NCBI GenBank assembly: GCA_001771235.1
Contig: METF01000258.1
Coordinates: forward strand, 11,256 to 24,735
Direction of reading: 5' to 3'
Source of the DNA: Candidatus Zhuqueibacterota bacterium RBG_16_48_16
Lineage (GTDB): Bacteria; Zhuqueibacterota; Zhuqueibacteria; Residuimicrobiales; Sediminimicrobiaceae
DNA: 13,480 nucleotides
Shown here: in pieces, positions 10,801-13,480 of the stretch
Position numbering within the stretch: the first letter of the stretch is position 1
How the letters are laid out: every line of letters starts with the position of its first letter
The notes under the pieces: generated by a model
The model's input: the letters and a program-made list of their open reading frames with translations, nothing else
What the model was told of the DNA's origin: nothing
Database searches by the model: none
Position numbers and translations under genes: made by a program

Positions 10801-13418
10801 TTCTCCGGGCCAATGCCTCGGACAGCGCCGGGAACAGCAGCAGCGCGGCGCAAGTGAGTGTAAGTGTGGCAGATATCGTGCCGCCGCAGGTCATTTCCAT
10901 CCTCCCTGCTCATGGGGCTGTGAATATTGATCCTGCAGCGACTGTCCAGGTCACTTTCAATGAAGCGGTTGCAAGGGCCTCTGTTCATGCCGGAACAACG
11001 ATGACCCTCTCAGGTACTGAAGGGATAGTTACCGGTATCTATGCCTTCAGCAATGGAGACAGGACTGTAACGTTTACTCCGGTATCGCCTTTGATCTTCG
11101 GCGGGGTATATACCCTAACAATGACAACAGGGATTACCGACGTGCCCGGGAATAGACTCGCTTTTGAAGTGACCAGCGCCTTTACGGTCGTACCGCCGGA
11201 TACAACATCGCCATCAGTGGTCAGTGTCTCACCGTCCAACGGGGCTGTGGATGTGTCAGTGACTACAGGAGTAACACTGGTTTTTGATGAACGACTCGAC
11301 CCGGTCACAGTCAGCAGCGCTTCAGTCATCATAGGTACTGATACAAGCCAGGTCTTTGGAAATTACAGCATTGGTAATGGAAATACTCAGATCACCTTTA
11401 CCCCGGCAACAGAACTGGAGAAGGGAAAGATCTATACAATCGAAGTGACTTCCTCTGTCACGGACGAGGCAGGGAATGGCCTTGAAGTCTCTTTTGTATC
11501 CACATTTGCGACGATACCGCCTGATACGGTTTCCCCGCAGGTCATGTCAATTACACCATCGAATGGTTCTTCTGCGGTAGAACTCATTCCGAGTGTCGTA
11601 GTGCTCTTCAATGAACCTGTTGATCCGGTGACCGTGATAATGATCACCTTCAAGGTGTCTACTTCAGGAAACCAGGTTGCAGGGAGTTACAGCTTTGCAA
11701 ATGAAAATCGTCAGGTCACCTGGCGGCCTGATGAAGGTCTGAGTCTTGGCGCCATCTATGATGTAAGCCTGACGGACGGGATCACCGATGTTGCCGGCAA
11801 TCCATTGCAAGCCTTTGCATCGAACTTTACCGTCACCGACTTCGCCCTGATCCGTCCGATGGACGGGGATCACGCAGTGGAAGGACAGGCGATCCAACTT
11901 GAGGCTGACGGGAGCAACGCCCTCGGGATCAGTTATGTCATTTATACGGCCAATGGTCTGGATGTGACATCTGCCTCGGCTCGTCCCTACATGGCTGACT
12001 TCCAGGTTCCAGCGATTGCAGAGCTAGGTGGTAACATCCTGACGGTGGGGGCAAGGGCAGTCCTTGGCGGGGTCAATGTGGCCCCGGCGGCAATGGTTGC
12101 TGCCTCGTCGGTCTATGGCGGTTATGGTCCGCAATATGCCATTGACGGCGTCAGGACAGGGATCGGATTCCATGCGAACAATACCCTTCATGCCTGGTGG
12201 GAGGCCGATCTTGGGCGGCTTACGGATATTGAGCAAATTGATATCTATCTTAGGACCGATTGCTGTCAGGACAGGAACCGATTTGCAGTCCTGGTTGCAT
12301 CCGAGCCCTTTGTGGCAAGTGATTTCACCGGAGGCACACTGCCATCCGCTTACAGCAACGGTGCTCTGGAGGTGTACAGGACGACGGTTTCCTATGATAC
12401 AGTATCTGTTTCCATAACCGGCCCATTCAGCGGTCGTTATGTACGGGTGGTGCACCTTGAGCAGAACTATCTCACCCTGGCTGAGGTGGAGATCTATGAA
12501 GAGACGGCTGAGGTGAGCGTCCCTGAGGTCCATGTGCAGGTCCATCCGGCGGGTGAAGACGCGGACGGAGACGGACTCACCAACGGCCAGGAGATCTCCA
12601 TCGGAACCGATCCCTTCAATCCTGATACAGACGGAAACGGTATTAATGATGCAGAAGATGATCCGGATGGAGACGGGTTGACAACCGCCTTTGAACTCTC
12701 CTCTATCGGTACCAATCCCTTCAACGCTGACACAGATGGTGATGGAATTGATGACGGGACTGAGGTGGCCAGCGGCACAGATCCGGCAGATCCGGATGCC
12801 GATGATGATTCGATCCCTAATGCAGATGATAACTGCGTTTTCCTGCCCAATCCCGACCAGGCAAACAGTGACATGATGTCTAATCTTGTTTCTTATTGGA
12901 TGTTTGATGAGAACTCTGGTACAGAGGCAAATGACCTTACCGGTGTTAATCAGGGAACATTAATAAACGGACCTGTACAGGTATCCGGACAGGTTAAAGG
13001 TGCGATCAGTTTTGACGGTGGGAATGATTATATGACTGTAGCAAATAGCGGCTCGCTTTCATTCTCGAACAGTTTTACTCTTTCAGCATGGGTTAAGAAC
13101 ATGGATAATGCCTTTGCTGATGGATATTCAAATTACATTATTTCAAAGGGTGTGTTCAGTAGTTCCCCCTGGAATGATTACTACATGAGCATACAAAACA
13201 CGTATCGTTATTTCTTTAGTATTTACACGACGACGGGTACGTTTGGGGTATTGAGCACAAATAGTTTCCCTGACAGCGATTTTCATCATGTCGTTGGCGT
13301 ATATGATTATGAAAATTCGTTAATAAAACTGTACGTTGATGGAAAGTTAGAAAACAGCACTGCAGTGACCGGATCCATCAGGAATACTATACACAGCGTC
13401 ATTAATTATGCAGCATAA
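1791..13418 (+). CDS. Giant modular secreted adhesin-like protein (3875 aa) with an F-type lectin domain; 3' end probably truncated
   Basis: One uninterrupted frame of 3875 codons. Residues 1-28 are a Sec signal peptide (basic MRIVKMKK, hydrophobic core, cleavage after RVFA). Residues 29 to about 817 match no family I can name; they include a CARDB-like stretch (about 414-509) and a helical block (555-670). Then follow an SbsA-like module (818-934), thirteen carboxypeptidase-regulatory-like modules (935-2301), two SbsA-type Ig modules (2302-2524), one Ig module (2525-2620), four tandem Ig modules (2621-3030), three SbsA-type modules (3031-3350), one Ig module (3351-3427), an F-type lectin (3428-3571), thrombospondin type-3 repeats (3590-3694) and an incomplete LamG domain (3695-3866). 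The last nine residues do not belong to LamG. Only about eight cysteines occur. No membrane segment or sorting signal is left at the C-terminus. The inferred role is an extracellular stalk-like adhesin or scaffold; fucose binding is predicted from the lectin motif, not shown. Confidence 0.95.
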   Translation: MRIVKMKKIQLIIILTFLMTFLPGRVFAQPLGAAQIRVLGLQVDVDTRPDVDGIQYTMTAVKDIPTGVQTMAGVPGISALPNLPAGSMVKAALAGPSFGNSSVTLTALPNQTMEIPKLGVPGDHYLYNIRLEDAEGNIILSRDPALDMVVINVIDKLLVTQVTTRPLTLDEIKEKGIVIDETNFTAMNFTVGLTIGSRQVVIDMPVLIPNTSQGLATIPPHSPPVFSFASGEFQRMIDIPNLSLVGFTMKCPDEIEDPELQLPSISGVIIIPGNIAFLNQFFSVILQASNVAPAGSGLTLQNAQAAISLPLGGDGLKGSGDDPLRVARTSAGGVQEVLPLVDNAGAGAIIPQGTNSAEFLVEGLREGTHDVTFDITGDLYVPSLGKTVPMTGKAGGVVQVKNPTFSMVLAHPDVVREGETYSLFTTVTNTSTTPANLFKLQLQSRSMSGARLADGETGLKTLDALTPGQAETFEFRLVARTTGKVTGTVFLADEGINGSFVLYTGVGDTGIPLSPDTLILPQTVDYLPDDPDLVFAAVRLLGQAYSVATAPAGALPPEIARISRTYVFDRAVKLAQAGLHARFGEPTIATMEDILMDYLGNDLGRLSSLYPDTGEQSAVEKDLRAFDGLRRAADAGHHLSDVLGQLLGQGLGVSSLASLQFEWAQLFASRSPHLSFGVSSSGSPAYLQLSDGNGNSLGRLNAADPLLRDIPFADELILEQAGTDTSGMLFVTAPESDTYNLELSIPDGASDLDISLVFPYGAGMVHVTYPAVSFPTGSYGRMAWYRDGINSYEFEIDRNGDGVFDQTLAPSAITPVEDTPPLISAVHQWAKGDNATARITLATGDPLGRMVGVLFNEEVGKIAAQDVSRYTVPAHRIVDAKLQPDRRLVFLMLREPVGPFVSRALTANLISDMRGNIRPSDTKEIMADPERGHGGVVSGIVQGSDGTPIPFARIKYIQPVHYPNCPIPGSHDEPCSLDTVIVPDLTTDAGGNYQIDYVLRNGVLAETADVWLNERDAGGTNHFKLETSDPETGEAGKASTRIHFDGQRMNLNVIIRGYGGIEGKVYDENWNIIQGGAPGSAETLFIYATNISTGESYRSWVDSQGYYAFPRVYEAADGSTWTAPSIVVGNLILQVVRASDRYTGVATVNIPGAGTIITQDIVMIPPERFGVVAGRVLESDGVTGASNILVQVGGQVLSGMDLYSRSYTTGVVGSAYTDANGYFRFENVPTGDIEVRAFRQATYEQTAAKSYLQEGEEVNLTLILPGSGGTVRGYVIDSLGNLVPGAKVAGGPTLTQTDANGYFDIPGLPLGRFTIYGQSPSSPVLGMVTVDILAPGDVQGVVITLEPVGTIQGTVYLADGVTQAIGQKIQLWFGGGVIGETSADNNGRYLFRNFPVGQYSILAVQGDYGDGGMANTSIRYAGDTRDADIVFRGLGEIKGRVIQSNGTPVLSDIIITRKVWLIAPGCGSRDQTNNYYLDYVQSVTAGLDENTASKVQQTLANNYTASAGGCFMLRDEPVLLKSDIAGPGGEVTGRFHFRGPAAGGPFTVAAFGPFLAPAEVKGDIPKTTDPAQRIVDVGDIILEPTTGEVRGAVYLPDGVTPAGENVKVRIRSLDSSGSVATPFGSISQPILPEYDVVTDENGQFHFPLVLRGRFVLTADTGVPDPAIAAHSPAEMETEWYYQRDADGNLILDGDGNPVQALNVRLYGQTSGVVPAYEVMTADIRLHDVAGIQVTVVENDGVTPVPYAEVTVKTESALDGAEEAGFVRNIADENGLIDFFPLIEGKFSVSAKKPDSPAKGQAAGDIPINPPNGLEIPVKITLGAVTTESGQVITAAIFGTVEGTVYKADGTPLNNPAQVTIRASGVHLLTTSDATGAFLVEYVPGGPFQVEAFEPFTARRGTATGNITVDGQILNIPVTLVGLGTVTGQVFNATGSEVITAADVVLYPSGRFTDKLISRTDASGSYWLPGVPLGDYTVKATDYLSSLTGEAKGKMVNDGDTNTTDVYLERSGRITGIVYSPGVFLDSQGNPVDASGNPWPDAPVVANAGVTIKGSDSTQVVQTASDGSFTSGEYLKMGSYTLTARPALGDDGSTATASLTYDGQVAFVPMAMRGSGTVEGVVLDSAGINPVNVAQVTIFSRSPFSRGPITRFTGDDGRFLFENIPVGEFSISVKTTIDIPQLGASAAGRIDVHGQTVIFEDGDDDLVNNAIRLQNSGEITGTVVFPDGTTPATGAVVELQGGGIVLARVAGNLGAFSFEGLPLRTYNISIHEPVTNGVASRTAILDTNGQALDLGIIVVDSSRPSVVSASPSPDSVNVDPVLPIVVTLSELIAPSSINSQTFRVTVDGNSIAGTYIVSDAEPKVTFTPANALPDLNQVRVSLKGDKIGFEGQVLEPGIKDLSGLGMAADYTYIYSTKDSTPPAVVSLSPADGASGVSTSSVIRVEFSEPVDRNSIQFFTLTTGGIQVSGSMNTLPILGGKVYVFTPATQLLPNSAYTATLTGPVRDLAGNAMTQMTIITIFATVDTLAPVISSIGYPDGTTLVQGKTVTITATMEDEGDTASVEFYRNGLMVRTDPQAPFSYDLYLDPALGGSIAMGAIAVDSAGNRSGQKILSMTTTANQPPVVLITAPGNIPVSLGQTVTVQVGATDDVGVKQISYTANDGIIAAGTKTIAPVTSTQTTFTFIVPLNYPVGSAILLRAAATDTLGVTSPSNEIILTVEDYLKPVVTIGSPANNSYYDPGAEVSIFVRAEDSSGVREISISTVGAVTFNETRSISPAASPASANFVLNIPSGALPTQSVFVTARAVDGAGNFQTGSITLRINDRVPPVAAITTLSGSLTVEPGSQTSVRVTATDETGVTRIVLNAVGIFTETRQIAAATSTIHTFNFTVPAGTSLGTGIVVNATARDQAGNVSGVVSLTLTAVDLTPPSVAITAPTSGSEVVPGGSFEIRVSATDNYGVASISYTAEGAASGSGQQAIDPAASPDETVFTLAVPAGATAGSSIILRANASDSAGNSSSAAQVSVSVADIVPPQVISILPAHGAVNIDPAATVQVTFNEAVARASVHAGTTMTLSGTEGIVTGIYAFSNGDRTVTFTPVSPLIFGGVYTLTMTTGITDVPGNRLAFEVTSAFTVVPPDTTSPSVVSVSPSNGAVDVSVTTGVTLVFDERLDPVTVSSASVIIGTDTSQVFGNYSIGNGNTQITFTPATELEKGKIYTIEVTSSVTDEAGNGLEVSFVSTFATIPPDTVSPQVMSITPSNGSSAVELIPSVVVLFNEPVDPVTVIMITFKVSTSGNQVAGSYSFANENRQVTWRPDEGLSLGAIYDVSLTDGITDVAGNPLQAFASNFTVTDFALIRPMDGDHAVEGQAIQLEADGSNALGISYVIYTANGLDVTSASARPYMADFQVPAIAELGGNILTVGARAVLGGVNVAPAAMVAASSVYGGYGPQYAIDGVRTGIGFHANNTLHAWWEADLGRLTDIEQIDIYLRTDCCQDRNRFAVLVASEPFVASDFTGGTLPSAYSNGALEVYRTTVSYDTVSVSITGPFSGRYVRVVHLEQNYLTLAEVEIYEETAEVSVPEVHVQVHPAGEDADGDGLTNGQEISIGTDPFNPDTDGNGINDAEDDPDGDGLTTAFELSSIGTNPFNADTDGDGIDDGTEVASGTDPADPDADDDSIPNADDNCVFLPNPDQANSDMMSNLVSYWMFDENSGTEANDLTGVNQGTLINGPVQVSGQVKGAISFDGGNDYMTVANSGSLSFSNSFTLSAWVKNMDNAFADGYSNYIISKGVFSSSPWNDYYMSIQNTYRYFFSIYTTTGTFGVLSTNSFPDSDFHHVVGVYDYENSLIKLYVDGKLENSTAVTGSIRNTIHSVINYAA
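3453..3800 (+). other. Helical block inside the unrecognised N-terminal region
   Basis: Residues 555-670, starting at LPPEIARISRTYVF and ending near QLFASRS, are rich in Ala, Leu, Arg, Glu and Asp with heptad-like hydrophobic spacing. This is unlike the beta-rich modules on both sides. It follows the CARDB-like stretch and precedes a beta region that contains a lone Asp-rich loop, DRNGDGVFD (about 4176-4202). No family is recognised. It may be a structural spacer or an interaction domain. Confidence 0.5.
4242..4592 (+). other. SbsA-like Ig module (N-terminal copy)
   Basis: Residues 818-934 begin with DTPPLISAV and contain VLFNEEVG in the position of the 'V-x-F-x-E-P-V' strand of SbsA-type (Big_5) modules. 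It ends at a segment (SDMRGNI) that matches the family's closing 'D.aGN' motif. It is more divergent than the C-terminal copies at 8694-9362 and 10881-11840 and precedes the carboxypeptidase-regulatory-like array directly. Confidence 0.55.
4593..8693 (+). repeat. Array of thirteen carboxypeptidase-regulatory-like (transthyretin-like) modules
   Basis: Residues 935-2301. Each module opens with a 'G-x-[IV]-x-G-x-V' strand followed by a DG or NG turn, and most contain a 'T/SD-x-x-G-x-[FY]-x-[FIL]' strand and a 'P-x-G-x-[FY]-x-[VI]' strand. Module starts by first glycine: 4593, 4968, 5298, 5595, 5835, 6093, 6549, 6978, 7302, 7557, 7821, 8133 and 8436. Lengths vary from about 80 to 150 residues, so this is an old, diverged protein-level repeat and not a recent DNA duplication. 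Such modules are rigid seven-stranded beta-sandwiches that often build stalks in surface proteins. The third to fifth and ninth, tenth and twelfth copies are the most canonical; the sixth and seventh carry insertions. Confidence 0.85.
8694..9362 (+). repeat. Two SbsA-type (Big_5) Ig-like modules
   Basis: Residues 2302-2417 and 2418-2524. Both open with a 'P-x-V-V-S-x-S-P' motif, then VNVDP or VSTSS, an 'S-E-x-[IV]' strand (TLSELI, EFSEPV), a VTFTP or VFTPA strand, and a closing 'D-L-x-G' segment (IKDLSGLG, VRDLAGNA). These are the hallmarks of the SbsA/Big_5 family, common in S-layer and other surface proteins. They follow the carboxypeptidase-regulatory-like array without a linker. Confidence 0.85.
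9363..9650 (+). other. Single bacterial Ig-like module
   Basis: Residues 2525-2620, from TLAPVISSI to TTTANQ. It contains VTITATMEDEGDTASVEFY, then the strand VRTDPQAPFSYDL and the closing AVDSAGN, the pattern of Ig-like domains of the 'x-V-x-F-Y-x-n-G ... d-x-d-x-a-G-N' type seen in secreted bacterial enzymes and adhesins. Confidence 0.75.
9651..10880 (+). repeat. Four tandem Ig-like modules of near-constant length
   Basis: Module starts at 9651, 9957, 10266 and 10569, giving lengths of 102, 103, 101 and 104 residues. Each copy has the order '[PK]P-x-V-x-I/A', a VxVxATDxxGV strand (GATDDVGV, RAEDSSGV, TATDETGV, SATDNYGV), an 'I-x-[PA]-[AV]-[AT]-S' turn, a 'F-x-[VI]-P' strand and a closing 'A-x-D-x-x-G' strand. 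The regular spacing and shared turns show they come from one ancestral module by tandem duplication, with enough divergence that the DNA no longer looks repetitive. Confidence 0.85.
10881..11840 (+). repeat. Three further SbsA-type (Big_5) Ig-like modules
   Basis: Starts at 10881, 11208 and 11532 (residues 3031, 3140 and 3248), 103-109 residues each. Shared motifs: 'S-P-x-V-x-S-x-x-P-x-[HN]-G-[AS]', a '[TV]-x-[VL]-x-F-[ND]-E' strand (VTFNEAV, LVFDERL, VLFNEPV), '[FV]-T-[FW]-[TR]-P', and 'D-x-x-G-N' near the end. Two are joined by the same short PPDT linker. They resemble the two copies at 8694-9362, so this module class brackets the other Ig array. Confidence 0.85.
11841..12071 (+). other. 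Short Ig-like module before the lectin domain
   Basis: Residues 3351-3427, from FALIRPMDGDHAVEG to ARAVLGG. It has an Ig-like strand order (IQLEADGSN, ISYVIYTANG, ILTVGARAV) but is only about 77 residues long and lacks the closing 'D-x-x-G-N' motif. It sits directly between the last SbsA-type module and the lectin and may act as the neck of the lectin head. Confidence 0.6.
12072..12503 (+). other. F-type lectin (fucolectin) domain with complete fucose-binding motif
   Basis: Residues 3428-3571 (144 aa, the usual length of an F-type lectin domain). It opens with VNVAPAAMVAASSVYGG and AIDG, then WWEADLG, typical of discoidin-like beta-jellyrolls. The F-type fucose motif H-X(24-26)-R-X-D-X4-R/K is complete: His3461 (12171), Arg3488, Asp3490 and Arg3495, with 26 residues between the His and first Arg. 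Adjacent Cys3491-Cys3492 (12261-12266) sit where eel agglutinin has its vicinal disulfide, which packs against the fucose ring. The closing LTLAEVEIYEE corresponds to the eel lectin's C-terminal 'LTL-C-E-V-E-V' strand, with alanine in place of cysteine. Binding of terminal alpha-L-fucose is inferred from this motif; a plain F5/8-type C domain is the alternative. Confidence 0.82.
12558..12872 (+). repeat. Thrombospondin type-3 calcium-binding repeats
   Basis: Residues 3590-3694 hold repeated Asp loops: DADGDGLTNGQE, DTDGNGINDAEDD, DPDGDGLTTAFE, DTDGDGIDDGTE and DADDDSIPNADDNC, followed by PNPDQANSD. These are thrombospondin type-3 motifs, expected to bind several Ca2+ ions and stiffen the chain. 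The last repeat normally continues as 'D-G-D-G-I-G-D-A-C-D' after NSD; here it breaks off and LamG sequence follows at once. Confidence 0.88.
12873..13388 (+). other. LamG / concanavalin A-like domain, lacking its last strands
   Basis: Residues 3695-3866. Motifs in order: VSYWMFDENSG, GQVKGAISFDGGNDYM, FTLSAWVK, FHHVVGVYD and IKLYVDGKLENS, a classic bacterial LamG/Laminin_G_3 pattern. A full domain would continue after TGSIRNT with a 'P-L-x-I-G' strand and a 'G-x-I-D-E-V-R-I-Y' strand, about 45-50 more residues. Neither is present. GC is about 40% in two lines counted (13141-13260), against 65% in 12541-12600. Confidence 0.85.
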
Positions 13419-13419
13419 T
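13405..13419. repeat. Perfect short inverted repeat over the stop codon
   Basis: ATTATGC (13405-13411) and GCATAAT (13413-13419) are exact reverse complements around a single A; as a hairpin this gives a 6-bp stem with a CAG loop. It covers the TAA stop at 13416-13418. No T-run follows, so it does not look like an intrinsic terminator. In IS200/IS605-type ends, a small subterminal hairpin is the part bound by the transposase. Confidence 0.5.
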
Positions 13420-13433
13420 ATTATTGACTTATA

Positions 13434-13470
13434 GCGTCCTTCTTGCCATAGTATAAGGCAAGGAGGGCGT
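13434..13470 (+). promoter_or_regulatory. RBS-sequestering hairpin upstream of the 13475 start codon
   Basis: Left arm 13434-13447 (GCGTCCTTCTTGCC) pairs along its full length with right arm 13457-13470 (GGCAAGGAGGGCGT): 14 consecutive pairs in RNA, three of them G-U, around a 9-nt loop (ATAGTATAA). The right arm contains AAGGAGG at 13460-13466, so the folded transcript would hide the ribosome-binding site. No U-tract follows, which argues against a terminator. It would keep transcripts reading in from the adhesin operon from being translated. Confidence 0.7.
13460..13466 (+). promoter_or_regulatory. Shine-Dalgarno sequence AAGGAGG
   Basis: A near-perfect match to the anti-Shine-Dalgarno sequence, 8 nt before ATG at 13475. 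It lies wholly in the right arm of the hairpin at 13434-13470, so it is strong but accessible only when that hairpin is open. Confidence 0.7.
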
Positions 13471-13474
13471 TTCG

Positions 13475-13480
13475 ATGCGT
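13475..13480 (+). CDS. First two codons of a downstream gene (Met-Arg), possible transposase
   Basis: ATG CGT follows an ideal Shine-Dalgarno sequence. Only two residues are visible, so the product cannot be identified from sequence. The context (hairpin-hidden ribosome-binding site, gene placed at a break in a LamG domain) suggests a TnpA-like transposase of the IS200/IS605 or REP-associated kind. Confidence 0.45.

Larger units (their letters stand above)
13386..13480 (+). mobile_element. Possible left end of an IS200/IS605-type or REP-associated transposase element
   Basis: The LamG frame loses family resemblance after codon 13386-13388 and stops 30 nt later. The next stretch is AT-rich, contains a small perfect inverted repeat (13405-13419), then a 14-bp hairpin over a ribosome-binding site and an ATG at 13475. 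About 90 nt between the break and the ATG, with two hairpins, fits the left end of IS200-like elements, where a 5' hairpin blocks transposase translation. No transposase sequence is visible, so the assignment is an inference. The exact left boundary cannot be set without the empty site. Confidence 0.4.

Noticed and set aside
9651..10880. DNA-level tandem repeat or CRISPR-like array
   Set aside because: The roughly 306-nt period is a protein-domain period; the nucleotide sequences of the copies are strongly diverged and there are no short identical repeats with spacers.
13424..13452. Possible promoter: TTGACT, 17-nt spacer, CATAGT
   Set aside because: The -10 box matches at only four of six positions, and transcription would start around 13459, at the edge of the Shine-Dalgarno sequence itself, which leaves almost no leader. 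Kept only as a remote possibility for escape from the hairpin.
13434..13474. Rho-independent terminator of the adhesin operon
   Set aside because: The stem is strong, but the right arm is followed by only three T residues and then CG, and it carries a Shine-Dalgarno sequence correctly placed before an ATG.

Overview
The window holds two tandem same-strand genes for very large secreted proteins and, at the right edge, the first bases of an unrelated gene behind a strong RNA hairpin. Domain content (carboxypeptidase-regulatory-like, SbsA-type and other bacterial Ig-like, F-type lectin, thrombospondin type-3 and LamG modules) and a Sec signal peptide point to a bacterial cell-surface adhesin locus. 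The style resembles large surface proteins of Desulfobacterota/Nitrospirota-like environmental bacteria, but nothing here fixes the taxon.

Layout. (1) 1-1782: the C-terminal 593 residues of an upstream gene whose reading frame runs off the left edge. It is a glycine-rich, beta-strand-rich protein ending in two Ig-like modules, with moderate-to-low GC (about 32-50% in the lines counted by hand). (2) 1791-13418: one uninterrupted 3875-codon gene, 8 nt downstream, starting at TTG behind an AGAGG ribosome-binding site. Its protein has a signal peptide, about 790 residues of unrecognised N-terminal region including a helical block, an SbsA-like module, thirteen consecutive carboxypeptidase-regulatory-like modules, two SbsA-type Ig modules, one Ig module, four tandem Ig modules of constant period, three more SbsA-type modules, one Ig module, an F-type (fucose-binding) lectin domain with a complete H-X26-R-X-D-X4-R motif, acidic thrombospondin type-3 calcium-binding repeats, and a LamG domain that is cut short. 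(3) 13386-13480: the LamG frame runs into unrelated AT-rich DNA and stops. Then come a small perfect inverted repeat and a 14-bp hairpin that hides a Shine-Dalgarno sequence placed 8 nt before an ATG at 13475. This looks like the left end of an IS200/IS605-type element or a REP-associated transposase gene inserted into the adhesin gene.

Reading together: the two proteins are probably co-translated and exported. The second is best read as a long flexible stalk of Ig-like and transthyretin-like modules that presents a fucose-binding lectin near its C-terminus. The C-terminal end, with whatever anchored or exported the protein, has probably been lost. Two sharp breaks in composition and domain logic (near 12872 and near 13388) suggest the 3' end has been rebuilt by recombination, insertion, or misassembly.
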